Shown: positions 1-15,739, numbered from the stretch's first letter. The stretch is 64,000 nucleotides of DNA from Mugil cephalus (GCF_022458985.1 NC_061773.1:2052001-2116000); one strand, 5' to 3'. The notes: generated by a model not told the origin, from the letters alone. Translations and numbers: made by a program.

Positions 1-2981
<2,981 letters not shown>

Positions 2982-5900
2982 GACCAAACAGTCTGGACTA
3001 AACTGAAACGGTCATATGCAGTCACCGAAACACAGCAGATGACCTGTAGGTTCAGTCGATGAACAGTGATGTTTTTATTTTTGTATTGATGATTTTTTTT
3101 TTTTTTGTGCCTTCTTTTCCCCATAATTTATCATTTTCATTCCTCAGCTCACACGGAACAGCATCAGAGGAGAAATCATAAAAGGATTTCTATTCAGGAT
3201 AGATTCATGAAGTGCTTTGTGAAGCTTTCTTTTTCTTTTTTTTAATACATTTGAATATTTTTTTAATGATCTTCTTCTCTTTTTGCCAAACTCAAGTTTA
3301 GTTTTGGATTTCCTGTAAAACTGTGAAGTCTTAGTAAAAACAAAAATTTAAAACTAAACCAAAATTGAAAATTCAATCATTTTTTGCTCATTATACGTGA
3401 AGTTACGATACTATTAACAGTTTACAGCTTTCTTTCTTTTTAACCTAAGATTTAAAAAGGTTGTTATTATATTACCTCATGAAACTGGGCCGCAGAGTTT
3501 TGTTTTAGTTTTAAAAACCTAAATGAAATGCCTAAACTGTTTATGTAATGTTAAAACTACTCAGTTTAATATGCAGTGAAGATTGCCAACAGTCCACATC
3601 TGGCTTGTTTGCTTGGGGTCATCATCTGGTTTAAAGTTATAATTGCCCCATGCAGTGCAGAGCATTCAAATTCAGTCATATGGAGTTTAAGGTAGAACCT
3701 GTTTTGGCTGAGAAAATAAAAATGTAATGATGGTAATTTTGTTTAAAGTCACTTTTAGATTACTTAACAATTCTCCTGGGTGCAATTAAACCTAATTTAC
3801 TCATAAAAAACACAAATTAACCACAACTGGTGTTAATCAAATACTAAAACAACTATTATTATTATACTGAGAAGTTCAAATCAAAGGCATCTCTAACCTT
3901 AACGGTAGCTTTCTGTGTTGGTTTTACCATTTTTAGTTGTATGTTACAGGTCGGTACTTTAGTCTGTCAGGAGTTTGCAAACGGGACGGAGCAAGTTTGA
4001 AGGCCTTTGTCTGCTGCAGGCTGTGGTGATTATGAACAGGATAGCACATGCCAAAATTGAAACATAGACACTGGGAACTTTTTTTGTTTTGTTTTTTTTT
4101 CCACGATAATTAGAAATCATTTCACTTCTGAACCTACAAATCCGTCAATGAATCCCTTTTCCAAATTATAACATATAGTACCAGCTAATTCATGTCTTTT
4201 TAATAAAATTTTCAGTGAATTACATAAACATGTGCCTAGTATTCAAAGATCTTGATTACATCTGAATGTACCTGACAGAATGGGATTTTTACCAGTCTGG
4301 TACAGCGTGTTCTTATTTGAACATGTAGGGTACAGTCCATCTGTGAACATGTGTTTAACATACATGTGAAACACACGCCTAGTCTGACACAAAAGTGTTT
4401 GCTCAGTCCCCAGACGGCGAGCATGTCCTCTCCCAAACTACAGCAGCCTATGATTAAATACTTAAAGCTTTCAATAATGTCGCAATCTCTATATGGTCAC
4501 CTTTAGCAGGTACCTTTTTTTAGATAAACCATGGAACTTGGCCTTCAGAGTCACCAGGAAGTGGAAACAGTGACATTGTCAGTAACAGGATGTCTCTCCT
4601 ACCTTCATGAGAAGACAAAGAAGAAAAAAAAGCTAGCCAGGGAGGCTCTAGAGAGGCCGACAATAGCATCTATTAGGTCTTGCAAATCTTTTCAAAAACC
4701 TATATCCAGTCTTCCATGATGATGTATTGTTTCACCCTAAATTATAAAAAGGTATCCTTGGTACAAAAGCAACACAGCATTTCAGCAAAAATTATGCCAC
4801 GCCCTCTCTGAAGCATGGAGATCACAGTATCATGTGTTTGAGATGCATGTCTTTGGCTGGAACTGAATCGCAAATAGCTCCAAGTACCAGTACCAGTCAC
4901 TTTCGGCAGAATAGTAATAATCCAAAGCACACATTCGACTCAACAACAGAATGTCTTGAGCAATTAAATATCAGTGTTATGGATATAAATATAGGAAGTT
5001 CATGAGACAATGGAAGCTGGCTGTGCACTTGCACTTTGACACATCTGAAACGTTTGTGCATGGGAGAGCTGCAATCTGTGGGAATTGTTTTCAGTGGCAT
5101 TTCATAGGTTGTAAATTAAAAGCTACAAAACAAAACTAAAAGGTACAAAAGTTCCATCGTTTGCAAAAGTAAAACCTGTCTCTTAAAGGCGTGTCCACTG
5201 TAAATATAAAGACAAAAAAAAAATCATCTGTCATTTTTGCCAGACGAAGTAACAGGTTGACATCCCCCAGAGTTTTTCCTCCAAGCTCAAGAATGAACCA
5301 TTTAAGATTAAATCATTGTGTGCTTTGCTAAATACAGGAAGCATTCATGATAAACCTTATGGCGTGAACTTAAATCAGTTCATTAAATCTGTGATGTTGC
5401 CGTGGTGCCACTCTTAACTTATGTTATCACTCATTATTACCACATGGCGCCTAAGCCGTGTGAGCCAGCCAGAGTACGACATGAAACATATCAGGTCATC
5501 AACTGGATGCTCCAAATCAAAGAAAGAAAATTTTAATGATCAGCTTTTGGCAGCACCAAAACAGTGATGTAGATGTTGTCTTTGCTTCAAGGAATCTGTT
5601 ACATCTGGACGTCTTATGTTACTGAGGTCGAAGGTTAGCCCCCCTATGAACAATAATAGTTAACAGTAATGATACAACACATGGATGTGTTAAAACTAAT
5701 GCCACTAATTACATTACACCTTTAGCCACGCTGGTTCGTTTCCCGTAAAACCAAATGATTTGGCTCATCACTGATCACAATATACAGTACATTCAAGACT
5801 ACCTCCAACAGCTGGTTATCTTTGTTTAGAACAAAGACTAAAAACAAACAAAAAAATGCTTGCCTGGCTAAAAGAAATAATAAAATAAATCCAACCACCA

Positions 5901-6840
5901 GCAGCCTGTGGTTTTACAGGGCAGTTATGTGCCAGAGTTTTTTTCTAAGCCTGGAGTGATAATTTCCTGATGTCTTGTCATTGCCTGTAAAACACTGGAA
6001 ATAATACATCCCCAGTTGAGATATTGTCCAAAACTTTGGGTTTTGTATGTATTAAACAATAGAGATGTGACATCTTCGGTGAGATTTGAAGCTGTGGTCA
6101 GCAGGTTTATGATAAAGCCAGCTTTGCTATATCCAGAGTTTGTCTCATCCACACTGGCTGTAGCCTCATATACAATACAAATATATGAGTGCATCATATG
6201 TGCAAAGCATGTTCAATCTTCTCATGTTTCTCACCAAAAACACTTAAAAAACTTGTGAAAGAATGGCGTCTTTATGCGGTCGAAACCCTTTAAACACTTG
6301 AAATATGTAGAGCTATTCATTTAAACTGTTTAATCTACCTCTGGGTTCATGTTCAAAGTCTTCTACCACTAGACTTCAACGCAAGTCATCTTTGGGTCAT
6401 TCATTTTTTTAAACATACAACTTGAGTTGCTTCCACTGAAGTTTCTGATGATTTATGCTTCATTTCTCTTCTCAGAAATACACAATGTTTCCTACGTATT
6501 GTGCCAAACCACTAGCACTTAACTGCGTCTCTTTTCCTTCCGAACGCTCAGGTTGAGACATGCAGCACCTCTGCTTCCTGGCTGCCATCTCCCATCAGAC
6601 TGTCAGTTTCAGCCTGAACCAGATTGAGTTGTGGAGCTTCCACACTAAAATCCATACTCATTCCCGCAGCGTTAACAATGCTGATGACAATTGGCACAGC
6701 CATTTCAGAGAATCATCACCTCTGAGGCTTGTATTCAGCCTCAGAGATCTGTCCTCATTTGGGTTTTCTCAGGTCTCAGCAAATGAGAAACCTCTAGGGA
6801 CACAAGTTTCCAATATAATCAGTTACTATATAAGTTACTA
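2982..6840. other. METTL1 3' UTR and gene-free intergenic DNA
   Basis: The METTL1 3' UTR starts at 2982. Its end is unclear; an AATAAA-like hexamer occurs near 3714. From there to 6840 the DNA is AT-rich and the short open frames on both strands lack family signatures or flanking splice sites. No gene, RNA gene or clear mobile element was recognised. Confidence 0.5.
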
Positions 6841-6849
6841 GGTCTATGT

Positions 6850-7140
6850 CTAGGTTTGAGTCTGAGTCTGGTTTTTCTGGGTGGAGTTTAGATGTTCTCC
6901 CTGTTTTCTCCAGGTAGTTTGTCTTCCTCTCACCTCCAAAGACATGCTCGTTAGACTGATTGGTGACCCTAAATTGACCCTGGGTGTGAGTGTGAGTGTG
7001 AGTGTGAGTGTGAATGGTTGTTTGTCTCTGTTTTAGCCCTGTGATAGGCTGGCGACCTGTCTAGGGTGTACCCCCCTGATGACAGCTGGGATAGGATCCA
7101 GCAACCCCCACGACCCTAGTATCCCAGCTGTCATTGATCA
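6850..7140 (+). repeat. SINE-like fish repeat, forward copy
   Basis: Carries the string of phrases typical of a widespread teleost repeat: 'gttctccctgttttctccag' near 6893, 'attggtgaccctaaattgac' near 6959, a run of GTGAGT units near 6983-7012, 'gtttgtctctgttttagccc' near 7020 and 'gacagctgggataggatcca' near 7081. The copy at 44050-44340 shares the order and has a tRNA-like promoter at its head. Its 3' end abuts an inverted copy at 7141. Confidence 0.75.
7079..7134. repeat. Perfect 15-bp inverted repeat at the junction of two SINE copies
   Basis: ATGACAGCTGGGATA at 7079-7093 is exactly complementary to TATCCCAGCTGTCAT at 7120-7134, with 26 bases between. It marks the tail-to-tail meeting of the forward copy (6850-7140) and the reversed copy (7141-7310). 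Confidence 0.9.
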
Positions 7141-7310
7141 AGAGGTGGTCACCAATCTATCATAGGGCAAACTGAGACTCACACCTACTTCCAATTTAGA
7201 ATCGTCAATGAACCTAATGTCTTTGGATGGTGGGAAGAAGCTGGGATTACCCGGAGAGAACTACCTCACAACTGTGCCACCCAACAGTGGTTCAACAACT
7301 TCCATATTCT
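7141..7310 (-). repeat. SINE-like fish repeat, reversed copy
   Basis: Reads in reverse the same family as 6850-7140: 'ccaatttagaatcgtcaatg' near 7191 mirrors the 'gtgaccctaaattg' phrase, and 'ggtgggaagaagctgggatt' near 7229 mirrors the region before it. It is truncated at its own 5' end near 7310. Confidence 0.65.
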
Positions 7311-7954
7311 GCAAGGACAAATTATTGTCAGTGAAGAAGCAAATATTAGATCATTAGAACACACACTCAGTTTACATTTAGTGAAAATTTAGTGAAAATA
7401 TTCATATATTAGTCATAGTCGGATGACAACGGCCCGACCCTCTCAGTAAAATACTTTAAACACTAATCACATGATATGAACAAGTGCCACGATTGGTTGC
7501 ACTAAATAATGCAGTTTACTGCCGGTCCATTTTTGCCTAGCTGCCACATGTAAGTAATAAACGGGGAAATGTGATCGTGTTCCAGCTTTTCAAAGTAAAG
7601 TTTGCTGCTGATAGACACCAGTAATTAAGATGAAGCGGAGAGCAGCTGCAGCCGTCTCAGTAACAGTTTACACCTCCCAGTTCTGACATCATGACTGCCT
7701 CATTATTTTAACCAGCTTACATCAGATGACTGAAATATATGTGCCAAGTGGTCATCAGTCATGTCTGACTGCTGCATGCTGACTGTAGGTTGTGCTGAAT
7801 TTGTACTTTCTTATTTATGATTGATGGAATGGTCTCTGAGCTTGTATTTGTAATGCAACATAGTCTCTTCTACAACACATCCCTGTATCCCTGTGATTTG
7901 AAAGAGTGTAAACTAATTCTAGATTTTTAATGCACCCATCATGATCTTGCTATA

Positions 7955-8190
7955 CATAAGCAGTGTTAAAGAATCAGTGTGTAGGATTTAGAGGGCTCTA
8001 TTGGAAGAAGTAGTATTCATACACTGATCAGACATAACATTATGACCACCATCCTAATATTGTGTAGGTCTCCCTTGTGCCTCCATAACCATTGTGACTC
8101 ATCAGAGAATGGACATGGGCCATTTGGGGATCTAGTGAATTTGGAGGCCAAGTCACCACCTTGTGTTGTTCCTTATGTTTTCTTTCTTGG
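7955..8190. mobile_element. MITE-like repeat abutting a Tc1 family C terminus
   Basis: The segment 'gtgtaggatttagagggctc' (7980-7999) is a fish repeat fragment that recurs at 10904. It is followed at 8020 by the Tc1 family C terminus 'tacactgatcagacataaca', which runs on to 'gaatttggaggccaagtcac' near 8137. Only one end of the Tc1 copy is present. Confidence 0.7.
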
Positions 8191-8254
8191 GTTAAAGAAA
8201 CATTATAATTGAATTTATAAAAAAATATTTCTCCCCAGAAGGACATATAGACCT

Positions 8255-9245
8255 ACTATATTGCCAAAAGGATTCACTCACCCATCTAAATAACTGAATT
8301 CAGGAATCCCCATGGCCAAAAGTGTATAAGATGCTCATAGGCATGCAGACTACTTCTACAAACATTTATGAAAGCATGGGTCACTCTCAGGAGCTCAGCA
8401 AACTCCAGCGTGATACTGTGATAGGATGCCACCTGTGCAACAAGTTATTAAGTGTCAGGCCACGTAAAATGACAGAGCAGGGTCAGTGGATGCTGAGGCA
8501 GATAGTGCACAGAGGTCACCAACTTTATTCAGTCAGTCGCTATAGACCCGCAAACTTCATGTGACCTTCAGGTTAGCTTAAGAACAGTGTGTAGAGAGCT
8601 TCATGGAATGGGTTTTCATGGCTGAGCAACTGCTTCAGAACCATACATTCATGCCAAGTGCAATGAAAAGCGTTGGATGTAGTGGTGTAAAGCATGCTCC
8701 CACTGGACTCTGGAGCAGTGGAGACATTCTCTGATGAATCACACTTCTCCATCTGGCAATCTGATGGACTAGGGTTTGGAGGAGAACGGTACTCGTCTGA
8801 GAACTGCATTTTGCTAAGTGTGAAGTTGGTCGAGGGGGGATTATGGTGTGGGGTTGTTTTTCAGGACCTGCTCTTGGTGCCTTAGTTCCAGTGAAAGGAA
8901 TTCTGAATGCTTCAACATATCAAGAGATTTTGGACAATTCAATGCTTCCAACTTTGTGGGAACAGTTTTGGGATGGCCCCTTCCTGGTCCAGTGAGTTTG
9001 GTGTGGAAGAACTTGACTGGCCTGCACAAAGTCCTGACCTCAACCCGACAGAACATGTTTGGGATTAATTAGACTGTAAGTCTGACCTTCTCATCCAACA
9101 TCAGTGTCTGACCTCACAAATGTGCTTCCGGAAGAAACATTCCTGTAAACAGACTCCTTAACCTTGTGGAAAGCCTTCACAGAAGAGTTGAAGCTGTTAT
9201 AGTTGAAGGGCGTGGGCTACTTTAGACACTCTCATGCCATAAAGT
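8255..9245 (+). mobile_element. Decayed Tc1-like transposon, family A, with broken transposase
   Basis: Begins with the terminus 'tatattgccaaaaggattca' near 8259 and ends near 9240. The transposase reads forward but is split among frames. Recognisable pieces are a DNA-binding start with SQELSKLQRDTVIGCHLCNK, a catalytic-core phrase like LWSDESxFSIWQSDG around 8730-8765 (preserved as 'gatgaatcacacttctccat'), VKGILNAS near 8890, and EELDWPAQSPDLNPTEH near 9000-9060. The part carrying the second catalytic aspartate (HDCAPVHK in relatives) is deleted between about 8990 and 8995. The copy cannot encode an active enzyme. Confidence 0.88.
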
Positions 9246-10398
9246 CATAAATTCATTTTGGACATAAGATATGAGCCAGAGTTGTCCTCTGAACAAATAT
9301 TACACTTTAATTCCCTCTAATGTTTAGACTATACACATACAAAGATGATTAGCTTTGTTTCCTCCATGTGATATTTTGTTATGTTATTTTTGGTGTAAGA
9401 CACCAATCATTGGGATCTGTTGGACTGCTACCTTACATTCTTTTATTTTTGCATTTATAAAACTGAAATTCATGAAACAAGTTTATTAAAAGTCACTCAC
9501 AGTTAATACATCCTCTCAACAGAAGAGTACAAAAAAGGAATCTAGCTAAAAACTGAATACCACATAGGCCTACTAATCTTTGAAATACCATGTGATATGG
9601 TCCCTATTAGGCATTAAGCACAGAACTTGAAAGCATCTCAGGTGAAGAAGAATTAAAAGAAATAATATAATAAGAAAAACTAGTGGGAAAGAAAAATGTA
9701 ATCAAGGTTTTCTTACAGTAGTCAAATGTGGCTACCAGGATTTGTAATTGTAATTGTAATAGCTACCTCTAAATTATTAAAGAGAATGGTAAGAAAAGTA
9801 CATGCTTCATCAGGCCTGATGTAATATGTCGAAAAAAATCCTCACAGAGATATATTTTCTCATACTGGCCTGCATGTAATAGGCACTAAGTGTGCCAGTC
9901 CAGTAATAAAGTCAGTTCATTTTTCTCTACATGTATGCAGTCACTGCAGTGGCTATACATCATATACAGCAGGAATTCTTTCTCGTATGCCAGACACATC
10001 TGGTACCCAGATGTGCCCTCAATCTAACAGATGCATTTACCACACCTTAAAACACCTACTTCATATTCAAGAAATGAAAGTGTATTTAAAAAAATAAAAA
10101 TAAAAATCTGCACAGTCTTAGTCAATTACCATGTGTATGTCTATAAAAATCATTGTGCTGTAATTTTATGGCTCTATTTTTATTCTTCATTATCACATCC
10201 TCATATCCTTTGAGATCTCCAACAGCTCTCGGGCTTTTGGCACCGTTGCTAGTTGCTCTTTGTGCACCTTAACTCTTGAGATTATTGTGTACAGATAACA
10301 GTTTGTGTTCAAGCACGTCTAAAGCACCATAAATACGTCCTGAATGTGCAACTGAATCGGTTAGTCAGGCAAACAGAAACTATGTGAACGTATAAATG
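9246..10398. other. Gene-free intergenic DNA
   Basis: AT-rich sequence with no supported gene. A short GTAATT run lies near 9743. No mobile element was recognised with confidence. Confidence 0.5.
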
Positions 10399-10822
10399 CA
10401 CAGTAAAATCACCATACCCAAATTAACACTGTAAGAGTTGATCTTAACACTTTTAAAGTGTATATACGGGTCCACACCTCAGAGTGTTAATCTAACACTT
10501 TTTCGAGTGTTGGTACCTTTACACTAAGTTAGTCTAAATTTGACTCTTCTTGTAGTTAAATTTTACACTGCCTTACACCAACACTTGAGGTGTTAAATAC
10601 AGCCTCAGAGTTTAGAGTCAGAAGCTGGAGATAATATTTAAACATTACATTACTAGAGGTTTGATTTAGTGACACTTCCTTTTTTACACTCGGTTTTGAC
10701 GGCAACTATTTATCGACTGAGAGTTAATTATAATGGGTTAACTCTACCCAGAGTATAATTAACTCTACTAGTGTATGTCTAGTTTAACACCAAGAATTAA
10801 ACTCTCAATTTGCTGTGTAGCG
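10399..10822. mobile_element. MITE-like element rich in TTAACAC/GTGTTAA motifs
   Basis: Short imperfect terminal inverted repeats are visible: CACAGTAAAATC near 10401 and the complement of CACAGCAAATTG near 10818. The interior is filled with alternating TTAACACT, AGTGTTAA, TTAACTCT and AGAGTTAA motifs in both orientations, giving a folded, palindromic composition. There is no open frame. This matches a class of non-autonomous DNA elements common in fish. The superfamily cannot be fixed by eye. Confidence 0.65.
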
Positions 10823-10859
10823 ACCCAGTAAAGAATGGTTTATTCACTGAGAGAGTGTA

Positions 10860-11060
10860 ACCTAATCCACAACACTATACATAAGCTATGTTAAAGAAAC
10901 ATTGTGTAGGATTTAGAGGGCTCTATTAGAAGAAACATACACTGATGGATATTGTGTAGATCCAAACGTTTCCCAGCAGTATTGTCACAAGATGGTCAAT
11001 GATATTTACTCCATCTGTCAGTGGTTTCAGTGTTGTGGCTTATCGGTGTGGGTACAAGTA
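10860..11060. mobile_element. Second copy of the MITE-like/Tc1 family C composite
   Basis: 'gtgtaggatttagagggctc' recurs at 10904-10923, followed by 'acatacactgatgg' and then the other half of family C: 'atccaaacgtttcccagcag' near 10960, and a terminus 'tggcttatcggtgtgg' near 11036. It parallels the arrangement at 7955-8060 but keeps a different part of the Tc1 element. Confidence 0.65.
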
Positions 11061-11427
11061 CACACAGATTGATGTTCAACTCCCAGCGAGAAACTGTTCC
11101 AAATTCTGCAGAAATCATGTGCAATGCTTGCCCACTGAACTTGGGACAGGAGGGAAACAAAGATTACAGAAACAATCCACTCTGTTACCAGCTGTGAGCC
11201 AAAAGTCCATGCTTTCAGAAACATCCACTAGAGCACTGTGTTCTTCTGTGTTCATTATAAGTGACGCCATAACAATACGTAGTAACTCTGCTACTTAGCA
11301 GAGCAACACATATCCCTATAGAAAGATTGTGTTCAACGTTTGAATGGGTTCATTATTTGTCTGAATTGATAAACTGAATTGATACCGTTAAAGTAAAGAC
11401 AGTGTTGATATTGTTAGCAGAGGTACT

Positions 11428-12870
11428 ACAGTGGTGAGAAAAATGTGTTGGCTTCCTTCCTGATTTTTTTTTTTTTTTTTTTTTTTTTTTGCATGTTTGT
11501 CACACCTAAATCTTTCAGATTATCAATCTGATTTAAATATTTAAGATAACACAAGTAAAAGTCAGGTTTTAAATTAAGGTTTTTATTATTAGGGGAAAAC
11601 ACAATCCAAATCTACATGGCTCAGTGTGAAAAAGTGATTGCCCCCTAAACCTAACAACTGGTTGGGCTCCTTAGCAGCAACAACTGCAATAAAGCATTTG
11701 TGATAACTTGCAGTGAGTCTTTTCCAGCGCTGTGGAGGAATTTTGGACCACTCATCTTTCCAGAATTATTGTTATTCAGCCACATTGGGTTTTCCATCAT
11801 TTAATGTCATGCCTCAGCATCTCAATATGGTCCAGGTCAGGACTTTGACTAGGCCACAGGATTTAGTTTTTATTCAACCATTCAGGGGTGGACTTACTGG
11901 TGTGTTTTGAATCATTGTCCTGCTGCAGACCCAAGTTTGCTTCAGCTTGAGGTCATGAACAGATTGATGGACATTCTCCTTCAGTATTTTTTGGTAGACA
12001 GAAGAATTCGTGGTTCCATTTATCACATAAAGTCTTCCAGGTCCTGAAACAGCAAAACAGCTCCAGACCATCACACTACCTCCTCCGGGTTTTACTCTTA
12101 CTCCAGATGTAATGGGACACACACCTTCCATGAGTTCATCTTTTGTCTTGTCAGTCCACAGAGTATTTTCCCAGAAGTCTCTTTTTTCTATCAAAACTGA
12201 GATGAGCCTTGATGTTCTTTTTGCTCAGCAGTGGTTTTGGTCTTGAACTCTGCCATGAGGCCATTTTAGCCCAGTCTCTTTGTGATGGTGGAGTCATGAA
12301 CACTGACCTTAACTGAGCCAAGTGAGGCCTGTAGTTCTTTAGATGTTGTTGTGGGGTCTTTTGTGACCTCTTGGATGAATCATCACTGTTCTCTTGGGGT
12401 AATTTTGGTCAGTCAGTAACTCCTGGGAAGGTTCACCAGTGCTGTGTGTTTTCACCATTTGAAGATAATAACTCTCACTGTGGTTCACTGGAGTCTTAAA
12501 GCTTTAGAAATGGATTTATATCCTTTTCCAGACTGATCTCAATTAGTTTCTTTCTCATTTGTTCCTGAATTTCTTTGGATCTGATCATGGTGTCAAGCTT
12601 TTCAGGATCTTTAGGTCTACTTCACTTTGTCAGGCAGGTCCTATTTAAGTGATTTTCTGATTGACAACAGGCGTGGCAGTAATCAGGCCTAGGTGTGGCT
12701 AGAGAAATTGAACTCAGGCGTGATAAACCACAGTTATGTGTTAACAGGGGGGCAAACCCCTTTTCCCTTAAAAATAAAAACATTCATGCACTTTGTGTTT
12801 ACTTGTGTTATCTTTGTCTTATATTTAAATTTGTTTGATGACAAACATGCAAAAAAAAAAAAAAAAAAAA
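11428..12870 (-). mobile_element. Near full-length Tc1-like transposon, family B, decayed transposase on minus
   Basis: The left end has 'tacagtggtgagaaaaatgt' at 11427 and 'gcatgtttgtcacacctaaa' near 11491. The right end mirrors it with 'gatgacaaacatgc' near 12837. A 106-codon open frame on the minus strand (11874-12194) encodes the transposase core: FWENTLWTDKTKDELM, containing the first catalytic aspartate, then GGGSVMVWSCFAVSGPGRLY. Pieces before and after it are out of frame or stopped. The copy is inactive but unusually complete. Poly-T (11465-11490) and poly-A (12851-12870) runs lie near the ends. Confidence 0.9.
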
Positions 12871-12929
12871 CTCTAAAAAAGTGGTTGAAATTCATTCATT
12901 TTTTGCATTTTTTGTAATCATTTGCTGTA

Positions 12930-13065
12930 ACAATTTTAGAATCACCAGTTACCCAGCATGTCTTTGGACAGTGGGAGGAAGCTGGAGGACCCGGTGAGAA
13001 CCCACACAGGTGGGTTCTAACCCAAAACCTTCTTGGTGTGGGACAAAACCACTGTGCTAGTAGAA
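12930..13065 (-). repeat. SINE-like fish repeat, short reversed copy
   Basis: 'ttttagaatcaccagttacc' near 12932 and 'tctttggacagtgggaggaa' near 12960 match, in reverse, the family at 6850 and 44050. The phrase 'ggtgggttctaacccaaaac' near 13009 corresponds to its tRNA-like head. Confidence 0.65.
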
Positions 13066-14405
13066 CGCTAAGTAGTAATAAATAACTTTAAAATAATGTT
13101 ATTAAACAGAGTCCAGTTTATAAAGATTCATAAGATAAGATCATTTTGGAACATGTGATCTGTATATTTGTGACCATGTAACAAGCCATAAGTAAGGAAA
13201 ACTAGTCAGACACATACTCATTCATATGCCCCTGAGTGCTCAAACACACACACACAGACACACCTCGATATACATATCTCTGTGTGTGTTTGCGTAAAGA
13301 CACTCGTCTGATACCACCCAGACATGAACTTTAACACACTATTTTGGGAGTAGCAGACTCCCTTCTGGGCACTGGGCCAATACAGTAAGGGGTAATAACT
13401 CTGAGGCTATTCCCACCATGCTCCATAGTATGATCTACAACCAGGCCACATCAACTGCTTGCTGCTGGGCCTCACAAAGAAGCCATTCATTCACAGGATT
13501 TCTTATTGTGCTTATCAGAATCAATATTAATTCCCTAATTTTTCATGCACAGCTGACTAATTAAAAGGCTTGTGTTCCTTGTGTGGTCTTAAACAACTAG
13601 TGAGGTGAAACTGAAGGGAGGAATATGAGCCAGCGCAAAATCTGCTGACATGTGCTTCTAAAAAAACAGTGGAAGAAGTTTTTTTTTTTTTTTTTAATAT
13701 TTCAATTTTTTTATTCCATGCAGTCAAAATCACAAGGTTAAAATGGAACACCAGTGTGCAATTAATCGACTACTTACACAGCACTGCATAAACACATACA
13801 TTTCTGTGAGCCTGTGTAGTTGTTTATGTATTTCTGTCGGTTCACTGGACCAAAACAGCCCCGTTGTCTTTTGTGTCTTTCTATCCATGGGACAGAGGTT
13901 TTCAACATTCCAGCGCAAACTCTTAGGTTGGATTTGTTTACAGTGCATTGTGCAAGACCAGGTATCATCAAGGCACCAGTGACCTTGTTTAAAAAGTTGT
14001 TTGTGTGCTCATGAAACTTTCAGAGGTCACTGTTTATCTCCCACTCTTCAATTATCTCTCACCCAAGCCAACAAGAAACAAGAAACACTGGTGTGGTCTC
14101 TGACTCAGATCTGAACTTTAGGGGTGGGGGGTGGGGGAGGGAACCCAAATCTGCCTTTCATCCATTTTGTCCTCCGAGTGACAACAAGAACCTACAGAAT
14201 TCTTTCATAATGAACTGCACTGACTTCTACCATGTGCTCCTCTACGGTCTGCACAGAAAAAATGTTTTTTGAGTTGTTCGCCTGCTGTTATAGGGCCTGT
14301 TTTGTATTTCCCCCCTTGTCTTTGTGTGCATTTTCCTTCATGTTCCTCCACCGTCACGTTTTTGCTTTGTTGGCTTCGGGCCTTAATTTATTTTCGCACT
14401 CTTCA

Positions 14406-14439
<34 letters not shown>

Positions 14440-14449
14440 ACACACACAC
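14406..14449. repeat. (AC)n dinucleotide microsatellite
   Basis: About 22 AC units with one interrupting CATA, lying between cyp27b1 and METTL1. It creates several spurious open frames encoding TH or CV repeats. Confidence 0.95.
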
Positions 14450-14589
14450 TCTCGTGCATCCATCGACAGACACACTCGTGCATCGACATAGTCCTGCACA
14501 CACCTCATCATTGGTGGTTATATTGTTTAAATAAATCGGTCTTCTTTGCTGATAACCCGCATCTCCCTGTTTTTTGTCATGCGAGGTCA

Positions 14590-14865
14590 TGACAGGGACC
14601 TCTCGCAAGTGTTTTTGGGTGTGTGTCTGTGTCAGGCTGCATCCTGCTGGGGATGGCTGCTGCCATCAAGGAGTGTCATTGCTATGGGGTGGGGGTGTCT
14701 GGTCTGGTCTGGTCTAGGTGGGCGATACATGTCTAAGTAAAATCCATGAATACCAGGTCCAAAGGTTTTCCAGCAGAACACTGAATTGTCACAATTCAGA
14801 ATGGTCAATGTTATTTACTTTTCCTGTCAGGGGTTTCAGTGGTGTGGCTGATCGGTGTGTCAAGT
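14590..14865. mobile_element. Tc1-like family C fragment with one intact end
   Basis: 'gtgtcaggctgcatcctgct' near 14630, 'gagtgtcattgctatggggt' near 14672 and 'gtggctgatcggtgt' near 14842 match the reverse of the copy at 48968-49312. The block 'aataccaggtccaaaggttt' near 14751 is shared with 16435. No coding capacity. Confidence 0.75.
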
Positions 14866-15739
14866 TGTTCCATAGTGCAGGACTAAAATGTTCAGTGAGC
14901 CAGCGTTAGTTACTGCAACACCTGGCCTAAGGACCTGAGAGCAGGTGGAAGTGCTAAAATCTTTAGACTGTAAACCTTCCTCTCCAGTCTGGCTCTATAC
15001 ATATTGTTTCATTCACTTATTTGATTGTATTTTTAAGCAGTTTTTATTATTGCACTCTTTTTTTGTCTGATTGTAATCTGTTTATCATCTTAATTTTGTT
15101 TCATTGTATTGATTTTTAAATCTAGTTATTGTTTCACACTATTCTACACTTGCTCACTAGCCTTATCAGTCTGGTGTGAGGCATTCACTGAGCTTCACTG
15201 TGCAGTATGAAAGGGGCTATACAGATAAAGTTGAACTGATTAGGCGAGATAAGCGTGCATTTTTGATGTGGGAAGTCTCGTGTGCTTGTCTCGTGTACAG
15301 ACGATTTCTCAGAGAGCATGTTTGATTTGTGCTCTGCGTTGCCCTTTCAACCTCATAACTCACAATCAGCTTCTTCAACAGAAGTCAAATTCACATGTTC
15401 AGGTCATGTACTGTAAATAGTGAGGTCAGATATGCAGGAATCGCTGCAGCTCTTGGAAGTGATCTTACTCCCTCTCTCCCAAAAGGCTTTGTTCAATACA
15501 ATTGAAGTTGTTGTCAAGTGTTTGCATTGATTTCATTAACTTTAGTTTGTGATGTGCAACCTAACCTAAATTAGTTATGTCACAGTCCTGCTGCTGTAAT
15601 GTGCAGTGTTCATGCTTCACTTCTCAGTTGCACGTTGACTGTGTCCAAAGAGATGCAACACTATAGGAAAATAACTTATAATCAACTATTTATTCTTCCC
15701 TTGTGGTCTGACAAGAGCTACACTGTGCATACAGTCTTT

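Noticed and set aside
14232-14608. Open frames across the AC repeat at 14.4 kb
   Set aside because: Most of the coding potential is the dinucleotide repeat (TH or CV runs); no domain outside it.
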